64,000 nt of DNA from Psychrobacter okhotskensis (GTDB taxonomy: Bacteria; Pseudomonadota; Gammaproteobacteria; Pseudomonadales; Moraxellaceae), in contig NZ_JABRVQ010000001.1 of the NCBI RefSeq assembly GCF_013248965.1, forward strand, positions 274,420 to 338,419. Direction: 5' to 3'. How positions within the stretch are numbered: the first letter of the stretch is position 1; each line of letters begins with the position of its first letter. Below the pieces are notes generated by a model. That model was given only the letters and a program-made list of their open reading frames with translations. It did not search any database and was not told where the DNA came from. Positions 1 to 9,504 of the stretch are shown here, piece by piece. A program made the translations under genes and the position numbers.

Positions 1-83
1 CCAGCCATTATCAGCGCTATATAACATATAACAATACTCTAAAAACGCTATTAACCAACCGGTCCGTATCTAGGAAAGCCATC

Positions 84-926
84 GTGGATATCATTTTATT
101 AATTCAAGCTGTCATCATGGGTATCGTTGAAGGTATCACTGAATTTTTACCCATCTCTAGCACTGGCTACTTGATTTTATCAGCCGATTTGATGGGCTTT
201 TGGACCAAAGAAAAAGTCGATTTGTTTGTGGTAGTCGTGCAGCTTGGCGCTATTTTGGCGGTCATTTATGACTATTGGGGCAGACTGTGGCAAGCACTGA
301 TGGGCTTACTGACCGGTAAAGCAGAAGGTATGAGTAATCCAAGACAGCTAGGACTTAGCTTAATTGTGGCGACTATTCCAGTGATGATCGTTGGTTTTAC
401 CTTCGCTGACGAAATCAAAGCTTATTTGTTTAATCCTATCGTCGTAGCAATTATGCTGATTATCGGTGGTCTGCTGATATTCTATGTCGAAAATCGCCCT
501 AAAGCGATTATTGCGCAAGAAGCAGAAGACGTCAGTTTAAAAACAGCATTGATGATAGGTCTGCTGCAATGTCTGGCATTGATACCCGGAACATCGCGCT
601 CGGGTGCCACTATTATCGGTGCATTATGGCTCGGTGTCTCGCGTAAAGCTTCCGCTGAGTTCTCTTTCTTTTTGGGTATTCCTGTCATCGTTGGTGCAGC
701 ATTATTAGATTTGCTCAAGCATCATGACGTCTTAACCAACAGTGAAGATTGGTTAGTACTCGGCATCGGCACAGTGGTGTCATTTATCGTTGCCTTATTA
801 TGTATTCGCCTGTTGGTTGCGTGGGTAAGTCGTCGTGATTTCAAAATCTTTGCGTGGCTACGTATTGTCACTGGCGTCATCGTCTTGGTCGCTGCTTGGG
901 GTTTTGGTTATCAAATGGCAGGCTAA
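84..926 (+). CDS. uppP: Undecaprenyl-diphosphatase (UppP/BacA)
   Basis: Integral membrane phosphatase that converts undecaprenyl diphosphate to the monophosphate, recycling the lipid carrier for peptidoglycan and other envelope polymers. The 280-aa length and the run of hydrophobic helices fit the family. The N-terminal signature is visible as EGITEFLPISSTGY (residues 16-29), and the second signature PGTSRSGAT holds the conserved arginine. Oddity: the first motif ends in Tyr29 where E. coli UppP has a histidine described as catalytic. The start is GTG, preceded by AGGAAA about 6 nt upstream. The gene sits alone ahead of rsmJ. Confidence 0.95.
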   Translation: MDIILLIQAVIMGIVEGITEFLPISSTGYLILSADLMGFWTKEKVDLFVVVVQLGAILAVIYDYWGRLWQALMGLLTGKAEGMSNPRQLGLSLIVATIPVMIVGFTFADEIKAYLFNPIVVAIMLIIGGLLIFYVENRPKAIIAQEAEDVSLKTALMIGLLQCLALIPGTSRSGATIIGALWLGVSRKASAEFSFFLGIPVIVGAALLDLLKHHDVLTNSEDWLVLGIGTVVSFIVALLCIRLLVAWVSRRDFKIFAWLRIVTGVIVLVAAWGFGYQMAG

Positions 927-993
927 GTTTTATGATGAAATAGGCTTTTATGATAATACATGCGGTTTTGAGTGGTAAGAAGGAAGGGCTATT

Positions 994-1917
994 ATGAGCA
1001 GTTTGCAACCAGTATCTAATAGCTTTACACATTGCCAACTTGTCTACGTTAGCGAGTCTCAGCATAGTCAGGTTGCAGATATACAAGCGTTGATAATTGC
1101 TCATCAGCTGCCCATTATTTTACACCTTGAGTTGTTTACTGCTAAGCTTAATCAAAAACGTCGCCAGCAATTAAGCCAGACAGCCACCCAACCTATCTTA
1201 CTATTAGATGACAAAAACAAGCTATCATGGCTGAGCGATGGATTAAGTGTTGCACCCGAATGGGATAAGCTGCAACGCCGTGTGGTGAGTGCGGGGCGTA
1301 AGTCTGAATTATTATTACAAGCGGCAAAAATTACATCGGACAGTCAGGTTATTGATGCCACAGCGGGATTTGGTCATGACAGCTTGATATTGGCCAGTAC
1401 GGGTGCACAGGTCATTATGCTCGAGCAGCAGCCTTTGATGGCGCTGCTTTTGCTAGCAGAACAGCAGCGTATGAGTGCGCTAGCAAATTGGCAAAAGCTT
1501 ATGAGCCGGCTACAGATTATCAATACTGATGCGCTCAGTTATTTTAAAAATAGTTATTTTGCAAGCCTACAAGCTGATGCGGATAACGCTAAAGAAGTCG
1601 ATGCGAAAGCAATCGATGTGGTATATCTGGATCCGATGTTTCCAGAGGACAGTTACCAAGATAGTAAAACAGGTAAAGGTGCTAAAGTGGGCAAGCATAT
1701 GCAAGCATTGCATCAGTTGGCTAGCCCGCCGACCTCAGAGGAAGAACTACAATTGCTACAATCTGCGCAAGCAGTCGTTCGTCAGAATGGGCAACACACA
1801 CAACTACGGGGTCGCGTAGTCGTCAAGCGTCCACAGTTGGCACCGTTACTCGCTAATCAACAACCCAGTGAAAGCTGGCATAACGAAGCCGTACGCTTTG
1901 ATGGTTATTTTGTTTGA
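994..1917 (+). CDS. rsmJ: 16S rRNA m2G1516 methyltransferase, RsmJ-like
   Basis: SAM-dependent methyltransferase predicted to modify G1516 of 16S rRNA (RsmJ/YhiQ family). The SAM-binding motif I is DATAGFGHDSL, followed by the acidic end of strand beta-2 (MLEQQP). The catalytic-type motif is YLDPMFP, all in RsmJ order. At 307 aa it is longer than E. coli RsmJ (about 250 aa), with extra sequence before the methyltransferase core (residues 1-90) and a short insertion before the YLDPMFP motif. A strong ribosome binding site (AAGGAAGGG) precedes the ATG. Confidence 0.88.
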   Translation: MSSLQPVSNSFTHCQLVYVSESQHSQVADIQALIIAHQLPIILHLELFTAKLNQKRRQQLSQTATQPILLLDDKNKLSWLSDGLSVAPEWDKLQRRVVSAGRKSELLLQAAKITSDSQVIDATAGFGHDSLILASTGAQVIMLEQQPLMALLLLAEQQRMSALANWQKLMSRLQIINTDALSYFKNSYFASLQADADNAKEVDAKAIDVVYLDPMFPEDSYQDSKTGKGAKVGKHMQALHQLASPPTSEEELQLLQSAQAVVRQNGQHTQLRGRVVVKRPQLAPLLANQQPSESWHNEAVRFDGYFV

Positions 1918-2074
1918 TGGCTGTTATTTTCAAACATGGTTTTTTAATCACTGCTTTTTAATAGCTGTTTTTGATTATCATAAATGTGCTTAGTGAGCAG
2001 GTTTCCGATTGTTAACTTTATGATTGCTAACTTTAAATGTATTAAATTTAAGGCTATTAAGTTTAGGAGCAGGG

Positions 2075-2314
2075 ATGACAACGTTAATAATATGGATCAT
2101 GGGTGCCGGCTTGCTATTGGTAAATATCATCCTGCGCACCCGAATTCTACGGCTGGAAGCACGTCTTAAAGAGTTAGGCAATCCGCAAGAGCAATTGGCG
2201 TTTTTGCGTAAGCAGGCAGCACAAAAAGATAAAGTCCCTGCGACTAAAGCCTTACGCAAACAATATCCTGAGATATCACTCATCGAAGCAAATCGACTGT
2301 GGCAGAACGTTTAG
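2075..2314 (+). CDS. Small membrane-anchored protein with L7/L12-like tail
   Basis: A 79-aa protein. The ATG at 2075 is chosen over an upstream in-frame start because TTTAGGAGCAGGG lies directly before it. Residues 3-20 form one hydrophobic helix (TLIIWIMGAGLLLVNIIL). A charged coiled stretch follows, and the C-terminal segment (DKVPATKALRKQYP...SLIEANRLW) resembles the C-terminal helix-turn of ribosomal protein L7/L12. This resemblance is by eye only and no function is assigned. It lies directly upstream of ubiA on the same strand. Confidence 0.65.
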   Translation: MTTLIIWIMGAGLLLVNIILRTRILRLEARLKELGNPQEQLAFLRKQAAQKDKVPATKALRKQYPEISLIEANRLWQNV

Positions 2315-2402
2315 AGACTGTTTGCGAAGAAATGGCAAACTTAGAGACAGTGCATTGAAATGCTGATTATTTAAAAAAGGTATATTTAGAGGTAAGGGTT
2401 CC

Positions 2403-3341
2403 ATGACCAACCATCACTCAGCTTTAAGTTTTAAAGAAAAGCTACAGGCTTACCTGCAGCTGACGCGCTTTGATAAGCCCGTTGGTATTGAGCTGTTACT
2501 CTGGCCAACGCTATGGGGCGTGATGCTGGCTGCTATGGGTCAAGCGCAGCAGCAAGGGGCAACAGCAGGCTTGCCAAGCCTCAAGATATTTGTACTTTTT
2601 GCGCTAGGCGCGATTTTTATGCGGGCGGCAGGTTGCGCGATTAATGACTTTGCCGATCGCAAGGTCGATGGTTATGTCAGCCGCACCAAAGGGCGACCGC
2701 TTGCCGATGGGCGCTTGTCTGGCAAGGAAGCCATTGCGGCCTTTTTAGTACTGGTATCACTCAGTGCTGGTTTGCTATTTTTCCTGCCCGTTGAAGTGTT
2801 CTATTGGTCGCTTGGCGCTCTCATACTGGCCTTCATTTATCCATTTATGAAGCGTTTTACCCATTTGCCGCAAGTGTTTTTAGCTGCCGCTTTTGGTTGG
2901 GCGATACCGATGTCATATGTGGCGATACAGGGCGCACCTGATATCTGGGGTTGGCTGTTATTTATCGCTTATATGTGCTGGACAGTGGCCTATGATACCC
3001 AGTACGCCATGGCTGACCGTGAGGATGATTTAAAAATTGGGGTAAAATCAACGGCGATATTATTCGGTCGCTACGATGTGATTATTATCTCGCTGCTACA
3101 AACATTGTTTTTGCTGATCATGGGCATGGTTATGTGGCATTACTTCGCACCGACGACGTTAGGTGTCATACCCGTATTTGGTTTGGCACTAGTCGCAATG
3201 ATGTTCGCCAAGCAAAACAGCGCTTGTGCCAGTCGTCAAGCTATGGCTTGTTTTCAGGCGTTTTTAGCCAACATATGGGTAGGGCGTTACGTCTTTGCTC
3301 TTATCGCCATCGCTTGTTTATGGACGACTTTTAATGGATAA
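2403..3341 (+). CDS. ubiA: 4-hydroxybenzoate polyprenyltransferase UbiA
   Basis: Membrane prenyltransferase that attaches the polyprenyl tail to 4-hydroxybenzoate, the first committed membrane step of ubiquinone synthesis. The two Asp-rich Mg/prenyl-diphosphate motifs are visible: NDFADRKVD (about residue 80) and [13 protein letters not shown] (about residue 200). There are multiple hydrophobic helices, and the 312-aa length is only slightly above the usual ~290 aa. The AGGTAAGG site precedes the ATG. The 3' end overlaps the start of the DUF4112 gene by 8 nt, so the two are probably translationally coupled. Confidence 0.95.
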   Translation: MTNHHSALSFKEKLQAYLQLTRFDKPVGIELLLWPTLWGVMLAAMGQAQQQGATAGLPSLKIFVLFALGAIFMRAAGCAINDFADRKVDGYVSRTKGRPLADGRLSGKEAIAAFLVLVSLSAGLLFFLPVEVFYWSLGALILAFIYPFMKRFTHLPQVFLAAAFGWAIPMSYVAIQGAPDIWGWLLFIAYMCWTVAYDTQYAMADREDDLKIGVKSTAILFGRYDVIIISLLQTLFLLIMGMVMWHYFAPTTLGVIPVFGLALVAMMFAKQNSACASRQAMACFQAFLANIWVGRYVFALIAIACLWTTFNG

Positions 3342-4011
3342 CTTCAAAAAGCTCTCAAAGTCAAAAGCGAAAAAGGGCGCTGATATTAATGCGCCAGTTA
3401 TCGATTATCAGGCAAAGCTAGCCGCGCATGGCCTAACACGCGCACAAGTCATCGCGACCGAGCGTAAGCTGGCAAAATTTGCCAATACGATGGATTCGCT
3501 GGTACGTGTGCCTTTTACCAAGCAAGGCATGGGCGCTGATGCAGCGCTCTCGACCATTCCGCTGGCAGGAGATTTGGCTGGATTGGCTTTGACCAGCTAT
3601 GCTTTTATATTAGGTCGGCAGTTGGGCGTCCCTGCGCATAAGATGACGCCAGCGGTTAGATTGGCACTGATTGATATGGTCGTGGGTATCGTACCGGGCA
3701 TTGGCACGTTGCTTGATATCTTTATTCGTCCCAGTCGCAAGACGTTGACCATCGTGCACGAGCATCTCCACGAAGAATATGGCATCACTGAGACCATGCA
3801 TATGGATCGGCCATTTTTGCATCAATCCTTAGAAGACAGGCAGCAGCAAAGCCGCTTTGCTTTCTTTTGGCGTAATCCAGTCGTTGCATGGTTGTATCTA
3901 CATATTCCTGATATGCTCGGCTTACTCGTCATTGTGGTGATTGGCTGGGGACTGTGGGCAATGATTGGCTGGCTGGTAAGTCTGTTTGGCAACACAACTG
4001 GTTTTGGTTAA
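3334..4011 (+). CDS. DUF4112 family membrane protein
   Basis: A 225-aa protein of the DUF4112 type, with the family-like region [15 protein letters not shown] ... [17 protein letters not shown] (about residues 75-140). A C-terminal transmembrane segment spans about residues 190-215. The start at 3334 overlaps the last 8 nt of ubiA (ATGGATAA), giving a better start than the in-frame ATG inside ubiA at 3295. The molecular function of DUF4112 is not established. The tight overlap suggests co-expression with ubiA. Confidence 0.8.
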   Translation: MDNFKKLSKSKAKKGADINAPVIDYQAKLAAHGLTRAQVIATERKLAKFANTMDSLVRVPFTKQGMGADAALSTIPLAGDLAGLALTSYAFILGRQLGVPAHKMTPAVRLALIDMVVGIVPGIGTLLDIFIRPSRKTLTIVHEHLHEEYGITETMHMDRPFLHQSLEDRQQQSRFAFFWRNPVVAWLYLHIPDMLGLLVIVVIGWGLWAMIGWLVSLFGNTTGFG

Positions 4012-4025
4012 AGCTCCACAAGCCT

Positions 4026-4066
4026 AAAAAAGGCGGCAAATATCTATAATATTTGCCGCCTTTTTT
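4026..4066. terminator. Bidirectional intrinsic terminator
   Basis: A 12-bp GC-rich stem (GGCGGCAAATAT at 4032-4043 pairing with 4049-4060), a 5-nt loop and a T-run at 4061-4066. An A-run upstream makes it usable on both strands. It lies between the convergent DUF4112 gene and the MliC-like lipoprotein gene. Confidence 0.92.
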
Positions 4067-4117
4067 ATTGCATGCTTTTTTAGTGTCTATTTATTAATGT
4101 TAGTTTTTTTGCCATCG

Positions 4118-4741
4118 TTATTCTGTAATGACTTCCGCTTCAGCACTGACCGCATCAAAGCTGGTAACTTTATTATTACGAATAAAATCAATACTACCAC
4201 CACCCGCATGACTGACCAGCTGAATACTACCATCGCTTGAGCGGTAAGTCGGGTTATTGCCTTGACCCTCTGGCGCGCTTAGGGTCATTTTTGGTTTGTT
4301 GGGTAGGGTGACGATAGCATTGAGCACACCTGCTGCCGAGGTCTCAAAAACGACAGATAACGATTCACCTGCCGCGCTTTTATAGCGAACATCAGTGATT
4401 TGAGCGCCCTTAATGGCTTGCTCTGGATTGGGCGCAACAGCCGCGTTGTTTGCTGCGCTATCCGTTGGCTCAAGATCTTTCTCAAGCTCGTTTAAGCTCA
4501 CATCTTGCGCTGAGTCTACAGTAGTTTCAGCGGCATTTGCCTCTCTATCCGTCACTTCAGGTATATTGATGTTAGAGGTCACAGGTGTCGTTTGGACTGC
4601 TGCATCAGTGGTGGTCTCGTTAACTGTCTCAGATTCTGATGACTTTTCACAAGCAGTGACTAAAAACATACTCAAAAAAATAACAGGCAGTACACGAAGA
4701 TAGCGCGTAGGCTTGGTTGGCGTAAATAGATGGGTTTTCAT
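4118..4741 (-). CDS. Lipoprotein with MliC-like lysozyme-inhibitor domain
   Basis: A 207-aa secreted lipoprotein. After a basic N-terminus and a hydrophobic segment there is a lipobox (LVTAC, Cys about residue 31). A Ser/Thr/Asn/Glu-rich linker runs to about residue 110. The C-terminal ~85 residues (VRYKSAAGESLSVVFET ... TYRSSDGSIQLVSHAGGGSI) resemble the beta-barrel of membrane-bound C-type lysozyme inhibitors (MliC/COG3895). Lysozyme inhibition is inferred from that resemblance. The gene lies 80 nt downstream of the yjbQ-type gene on the same strand and ends at the bidirectional terminator. Confidence 0.75.
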   Translation of the reverse strand: MKTHLFTPTKPTRYLRVLPVIFLSMFLVTACEKSSESETVNETTTDAAVQTTPVTSNINIPEVTDREANAAETTVDSAQDVSLNELEKDLEPTDSAANNAAVAPNPEQAIKGAQITDVRYKSAAGESLSVVFETSAAGVLNAIVTLPNKPKMTLSAPEGQGNNPTYRSSDGSIQLVSHAGGGSIDFIRNNKVTSFDAVSAEAEVITE

Positions 4742-4821
4742 AAGCAGATGACTATTGGTAAAGAGAGGGTTATTTAAGCACAGTAAAGGGTAAGGAACAA
4801 TCTACCATTGGTGACCATTGA

Positions 4822-5259
4822 TTAAGTATTGACGGTAATGATAATTTTGCGATTGCCACCATACGTTTCAAGATGGTCTCGATGTTCACATAAATAAATG
4901 CCTTGCCACGTTCCTAGTCCTAGCGCCCCATTTACCAGCGGCACAGTCAAACTTACGCCAAACAGCATGCTTTTAAAATGCGCTGGTAGGTCATCCGAAC
5001 CTTCTAAGGTGTGGCGATATTCCGGTTGATCGGCTGGCGCGATTTTGTTCAGCCAGTCTTCGGTATCTAGTCTGACATCTGGGTCAGCATTTTCGTTGAT
5101 GGCTAGGCTTGCGGAGGTATGTTGTAAAAATAGATGCATCAACCCTGCTTTAGCCGAATTCGGTAAGAGCTGACTAATGGCCTCTTCAATCAGCGGCGTT
5201 ATGATGTGAATGCCGCGCGCGTAGGCAGGAAGGGTTAGGGTGGTTTGTTGATAAGCCAT
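4822..5259 (-). CDS. YjbQ family (UPF0047) protein
   Basis: A 145-aa protein of the YjbQ/UPF0047 family, members of which have weak thiamine-phosphate-synthase activity in vitro. Family signatures are clear: LFLQHTSASLAINENADPDV near residue 45, the central EGSDDLPAHFK, and the C-terminal GTWQGIYLCEHRDH. The conserved His and Asp/Glu residues form the putative metal or active site. It begins 9 nt after the stop of the upstream membrane-anchored gene, implying one operon. Confidence 0.9.
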   Translation of the reverse strand: MAYQQTTLTLPAYARGIHIITPLIEEAISQLLPNSAKAGLMHLFLQHTSASLAINENADPDVRLDTEDWLNKIAPADQPEYRHTLEGSDDLPAHFKSMLFGVSLTVPLVNGALGLGTWQGIYLCEHRDHLETYGGNRKIIITVNT

Positions 5260-5268
5260 TGGCAGGTC

Positions 5269-5886
5269 TCACTTTATTTTTAATATATCAGCTGTCGTTC
5301 CGCTCTCTTGATATACGTCATCCAAATAGCGACGGCTGGCAAGAAGCTTATCGACGACGCCACTTTGACTTTGGGTATTGAGCTTTTGTGCAAAGTCCAA
5401 AATAGAGCGCAATTGTTCCAATACCATGGTGTAGCTGGTCGCTGCTTTATCACTATCAATAATGACGGTTTTTGCATAGTTTGCATCAAGGCTGAGATAG
5501 TCATCAATCAATTCAGGAATCCGAGTTTCTATTAATTTATTGAGAGTAAATAATTGTGATTCGGTTATTTGCTGATGATGGGTGCCTTCATACTGTTGAC
5601 CAATATCGTCCATGATTGCTCGAAAAGCGGACGGCACGCGCTCATCATACAGCCGTTTTATAAAAGGGTGCTGCGATGAGAAGTTAATAACGGCAAGTCC
5701 ATTCGCGACCTCACTTGTAGCCACCTTAGTATTATTCTCTAATGAGGCCTTGGTCGCGGACGCCAGATACTCGCGATGGCGCTGTGTTGAATCAATTTGC
5801 AACTGTCGAGACTTTTCTTTCATCACAAAGAATATCGGCACAATAAGGATCAGGCTTAGCAAAATCAGTAAACTAAAAAAAGACAT
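5269..5886 (-). CDS. Hypothetical single-pass membrane protein
   Basis: A 205-aa protein not recognised by family. Residues 2-22 are a hydrophobic anchor (FFSLLILLSLILIVPIFFVM) followed at once by basic residues, so the bulk is probably cytoplasmic. The rest is helical and charged, with predicted coiled-coil-like stretches (residues 35-60 and 110-190), and no catalytic motif is visible. It is the first gene of a two-gene unit with the downstream yjbQ-type gene (9-nt gap). Confidence 0.7.
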   Translation of the reverse strand: MSFFSLLILLSLILIVPIFFVMKEKSRQLQIDSTQRHREYLASATKASLENNTKVATSEVANGLAVINFSSQHPFIKRLYDERVPSAFRAIMDDIGQQYEGTHHQQITESQLFTLNKLIETRIPELIDDYLSLDANYAKTVIIDSDKAATSYTMVLEQLRSILDFAQKLNTQSQSGVVDKLLASRRYLDDVYQESGTTADILKIK

Positions 5887-6057
5887 GTTTAGACTCTGTC
5901 GTGATAAAAACGATGATGATAAGAGTATCGCTATATTTAAAATATTTCTATATTACAACATAACACATCTGTGCTATTTTACCTGAAGGGACAACACTAG
6001 TTGGCGAGTATTACTTTATATTAATAAATAATAATGGATAAGTCGTTAAGGATGATA

Positions 6058-6624
6058 ATGGATAATGACACAATTACGAAGAGTCAGCTAGCAGCTTATA
6101 AGCCGACTATTGCTTATGTCGGTACCTCTTGGGCAGTGATGCTGGTAGGCGTATTGGCCTATCTGCTGGGATTATGGAATGCACAAAGTATGCTACTTAA
6201 TGAGAAAGGCTACTACTTTGCCGTTTTGGCACTGGGTCTATACTCTGCGATTAGCTTGCAAAAAACGTTACGTGATCGCGCTGAGGGTATTCCAACCACC
6301 AATTTATATTATTTAATCAGTTGGGCAGCGCTGGCGGTATCCATTTTTCTTATTGCCGTTGGGCTCATGAATGCAGGGGGTTTGAGCTTAAGCGAAAAAG
6401 GCTTTTATATGATGGCATTTACCATGAGTCTATTTGCAGCGGTGACGATTCAAAAAAACACTCGGGATGAAGCGCAAATTCGCACGCTTATCGCCCCAAC
6501 GTTAAACGTAGATGGTAATGGTACGGCGCGAATATCTAATCAACACTCTAATACATCAGAGTCCGGCAAGTCATTGTTTGGTGCGGTTAAGTCAAGAATG
6601 GACAGTAGTGATAAAGACAGCTAA
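6058..6624 (+). CDS. YiaA/YiaB-family inner membrane protein
   Basis: A 188-aa membrane protein with two tandem copies of the two-helix YiaA/YiaB module. The repeats are visible as ML(L)NEKGYYFAVLALGLYSAISLQKTLRD and SLSEKGFYMMAFTMSLFAAVTIQKNTRD, each ending in the characteristic QK-T-RD. The ATG at 6058 is preferred over the one at 6034 because AAGGA lies 5 nt upstream. The hydrophilic C-terminal tail (last ~45 residues) is Ser/Asn-rich. The role of the family is unknown; envelope stress has been suggested for relatives. Confidence 0.85.
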   Translation: MDNDTITKSQLAAYKPTIAYVGTSWAVMLVGVLAYLLGLWNAQSMLLNEKGYYFAVLALGLYSAISLQKTLRDRAEGIPTTNLYYLISWAALAVSIFLIAVGLMNAGGLSLSEKGFYMMAFTMSLFAAVTIQKNTRDEAQIRTLIAPTLNVDGNGTARISNQHSNTSESGKSLFGAVKSRMDSSDKDS

Positions 6625-6674
6625 ACAAAATAGGTAAAAAGTATAGCTAAATTTGTTCGCTATGCTCAAATTGC

Positions 6675-8714
6675 TTAAATGAGCGGCGTCTGCAAGCGTG
6701 TACGATTTGGCGACAGGCGCGCAAGCATCGCTGTCGATAAGGGTGGAAACGACCCTAACATCATATCTGCCAAGGCCTCAGCGCATATGGGTGCCAGTGC
6801 ATAACCCTTAGCACCCATCGCACTCATAAGCCACATCCGTTTGCTGCGGGCTAACTGTCCAACGATTGGATGATAATCAGGTGTTTGAGTGCGGATGCCT
6901 GCTCGTCCTTGCCACAAACTGATATCTGTTGGAATAATCGATTTCATCTCGGGAATGGCAGTCACCAGCTTATCGCGGCTAATCTGATGCTCTTCATTGC
7001 GGACATCCGTATCTGTATCATTGCGTACAAAGCTCGCCCCCAATAATAAATGCGGTGCACCCGTTATTACCTTATTTAAATCATCGTCACCAGTTTGCGC
7101 GATAAATGAGGCGCAGTAACCGCTATATTTAAGCGGTATTTTGGGTAGCTTAGCGTACTGCTCAGCGGTTGGCACAAACCACGAGAGCTGACCGCGAATC
7201 TTACGGCAATCAAAAATACGCTTGTCTAGCTTATGACTGTCATAAGCGGCGCAAATAACGACGTTATCAGCGCTAATAGAGAGTAAACCCTTATCCTGGT
7301 TACTGCCCTCAATACAGACACTACCCTCCATCTCACTAATATTCGTAACATCCAACTGCTGAAAGTGGATGAGCGGATGCGTCAGTATAGTGTTTTTTAA
7401 CGCCTGCGGATTCACCAAGCCAGATTGAGGTAAGTAGAGATTTTCTAATAAATTTTGTGCTTTTAAGCCACTAACGTTTTGCGCCTGTTCGCAGGATAGT
7501 GTGTTTGCCATGTCGTCAGGATAATCAGCGATTTGCTCTGTACCGATATTGGCTTTGATTAATAAATCAAGCGCGCCAGTTGCCTCAAGTATCGGTGCTA
7601 TGCCTTCTTTCTCAGCTCTTTTATTAAGCAAGCGATAGAGCCGGTTGCTGTAAAGATAGCCTATGCTATGCAGATGCTCGTCGACATGATGAAGCGGTGT
7701 CATCTTAGGTGCAAGCAGAGCACGCGGATTGCCTGAGGCGCCTGCCAAAGGTGCTGATTTGTCTAGTAAGCTGACTTGAATGCCGCGATTGGCCAGCGCC
7801 CAAGCCGTTAGCAGGCCAGAGACGCCTGCACCAATGACGATGGTATGGCTCTGCTCGCTAGGTAGCGCAGCATTACCATTTATACTATGGTTATCATCTG
7901 CGAGCTTAGGATCACTCATGACTGCCGTTAGCATTTCGCGTTTACGGCCAAAGCCCTTTACTTTTTTAATCTGAAAGCCGCACTCTTGCAATGCACGTTT
8001 GACGATACCGGCACAGCTATAGGTAGCGGCGGTAGTCATTGGTCGTGATAAACGCTGCATTTGTGCAAAGATAGCGTCAGCCCATAAGCTGCTATTGCAA
8101 GAAGGGGCAAAGCCGTCTAAAAACCAAGCATCGATGTAGGGCGTAGGCTTAAGGGATGTATCTACTGCTAATTTGCCCAAGCTATCGGCCGCATCGCCAA
8201 GCCATATATCAACGGTCAGATTATCCTCAAAAAACTTCAAACGATGACAGCCCGCGATAAGGGGTGGGTATGCCGTTAGTAGTGGCTTGATGAATTCGGT
8301 AAGCTCAGGTGCGCGCTGCCCCCACAAGATGAGTATCTGCGTTAAATCTGCAAGGGGAATAGGATATTTTTCTGTCGTTATAAAATGCAGGCGAGCAGTG
8401 GCTAATTGTGGCTGCTTATCACGCAGCTGTCGCCATAGTTGCCAAGTCGCTAAAAGATTCAATCCTGTCCCAAAGCCTAACTCAGCGATCGTAAAGCATT
8501 GCTTTGGGGCAAGTTTTGCGAGGCGCGCGGGCAGTTGGTTGTGCGCTAAAAACACGTGGCGCGACTCTGCTAGACCATCGGCGTGTGAGAAGTAGACATC
8601 ACCAAACTCGCCTGATACCGGCACTCTATTGCCCGTATCATCCGTTTGCCAATCGATGTTGGCAGGCGTAATAATATTGGGCTGTTCAGCATTTTTAATT
8701 TGAGCGTTAGACAT
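6675..8714 (-). CDS. mnmC: Bifunctional tRNA mnm5s2U34 biosynthesis protein MnmC
   Basis: Fusion enzyme completing mnm5s2U at the tRNA wobble position. The C-terminal FAD oxidase removes the carboxymethyl group and the N-terminal SAM methyltransferase methylates the resulting aminomethyl group. The methyltransferase motif [12 protein letters not shown] is near residue 75, and [12 protein letters not shown] marks the DUF752-type domain. The Rossmann FAD motif [16 protein letters not shown] is near residue 295, and [12 protein letters not shown] lies near the end. I start it at ATG 8714 (679 aa). The extra 19 codons up to 8771 run into a dispersed repeat element and look non-native. It is convergent with the YiaA-like gene. 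Confidence 0.93.
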   Translation of the reverse strand: MSNAQIKNAEQPNIITPANIDWQTDDTGNRVPVSGEFGDVYFSHADGLAESRHVFLAHNQLPARLAKLAPKQCFTIAELGFGTGLNLLATWQLWRQLRDKQPQLATARLHFITTEKYPIPLADLTQILILWGQRAPELTEFIKPLLTAYPPLIAGCHRLKFFEDNLTVDIWLGDAADSLGKLAVDTSLKPTPYIDAWFLDGFAPSCNSSLWADAIFAQMQRLSRPMTTAATYSCAGIVKRALQECGFQIKKVKGFGRKREMLTAVMSDPKLADDNHSINGNAALPSEQSHTIVIGAGVSGLLTAWALANRGIQVSLLDKSAPLAGASGNPRALLAPKMTPLHHVDEHLHSIGYLYSNRLYRLLNKRAEKEGIAPILEATGALDLLIKANIGTEQIADYPDDMANTLSCEQAQNVSGLKAQNLLENLYLPQSGLVNPQALKNTILTHPLIHFQQLDVTNISEMEGSVCIEGSNQDKGLLSISADNVVICAAYDSHKLDKRIFDCRKIRGQLSWFVPTAEQYAKLPKIPLKYSGYCASFIAQTGDDDLNKVITGAPHLLLGASFVRNDTDTDVRNEEHQISRDKLVTAIPEMKSIIPTDISLWQGRAGIRTQTPDYHPIVGQLARSKRMWLMSAMGAKGYALAPICAEALADMMLGSFPPLSTAMLARLSPNRTRLQTPLI

Positions 8715-8757
8715 GGCAAAGTTCTTAGGAGCGTTTTTAGCTATAGTCAGTGAGGAA

Positions 8758-8880
8758 TAATATCGACACATCAGGCACTGCTGATATCCATTTTTCTTGC
8801 TTGCTGTGCCCGCGTAGACAGAGGCGACAAAAAATTGATATCAGCAATACCATCGCGTTTTAGAATAGTTTGACTATATG
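8758..8880. repeat. Dispersed imperfect-palindrome repeat, copy A
   Basis: An imperfect palindrome around a core TTGCTGTGCC...GACAGAGGC (8801-8825). The arms TGCTGATATC (8779-8788) and GATATCAGCA (8837-8846) are complementary. The left flank (TAATATCGA...GCACTGCT) matches copy C at 17839, and the right flank, read on the minus strand, matches copy D at 45727. It lies just upstream of mnmC. Confidence 0.85.
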
Positions 8881-9048
8881 TCAACCATAATATCACGACA
8901 GCATCCACCTCACTGACCATACTCATGTATAGCTTGCACTCGGTTTCATTGTATTGATATTATTTTGGATTGACGATATATGGGAAGCATCAGAAAATTT
9001 ACGTCCATCAAGTGCTGTTAAGTGCCGTTAAGTATAGATATGCAGCTA

Positions 9049-9504
9049 TTACCAGCGTTCGCGGCGCACAAATACTAACCAAGACACAAAAATACCCACC
9101 AATAAGCTGATCAATACCGTGAACGCGCCATATAAAAACAGCTGACCTTTACTCTCATAAACCAACACATTGGCTTGGGTCTGCAGGTCATTGACCTGTC
9201 GTTGTAGTTGGGCATTGCGACTGAGCAGCTCTTGATTGGCAGCGTTTAGCGCCTTGTTGGAAGGTTGCAACTGTGCTGCCAAGGTATTATTTATATCAAG
9301 GCTTGAATTTGGCGTCATTGCTGGCGCGGTAGCCGCCTGTTCATCTAACGGCGCTGTCGCTAGCGGATCCGTCGTAGCAGGATTCACATTTGTGACTGTT
9401 GGCGCAGCGTGCGCTGTCATTGCTATCATAGCCGTGATTAGCATGACGCTAGCAAGACTGCGTTGATAGTAGCGGTTTTTTGACCAAGATATGCACTGAT
9501 TCAC
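9049..9504 (-). CDS. Hypothetical secreted, C-terminally anchored coiled-coil protein
   Basis: A 151-aa protein with an N-terminal signal segment (SLASVMLITAMIAMTAHAA, residues 16-34). An Ala/Thr/Pro-rich linker follows, then a heptad-like coiled coil (NQELLSRNAQLQRQVNDLQTQ, about residues 89-109). One C-terminal transmembrane helix ends in basic residues (VFVRRERW). This architecture resembles the coiled-coil/TM half of YgiM-like proteins but without an SH3 domain. Its ATG overlaps the stop of the upstream YciI gene by 4 nt, so the two are translationally coupled. Function unknown. Confidence 0.72.
   Translation of the reverse strand: MNQCISWSKNRYYQRSLASVMLITAMIAMTAHAAPTVTNVNPATTDPLATAPLDEQAATAPAMTPNSSLDINNTLAAQLQPSNKALNAANQELLSRNAQLQRQVNDLQTQANVLVYESKGQLFLYGAFTVLISLLVGIFVSWLVFVRRERW

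Noticed and set aside
4413..4703. 96-codon antisense frame inside the MliC-like lipoprotein gene
   Set aside because: Shadow of the Ser/Thr/Ala-rich coding strand with no ribosome binding site.
8715..8771. N-terminal extension of MnmC by 19 codons to 8771
   Set aside because: The extension starts inside palindromic repeat copy A, its sequence is unlike MnmC, and ATG 8714 gives a normal N-terminus.
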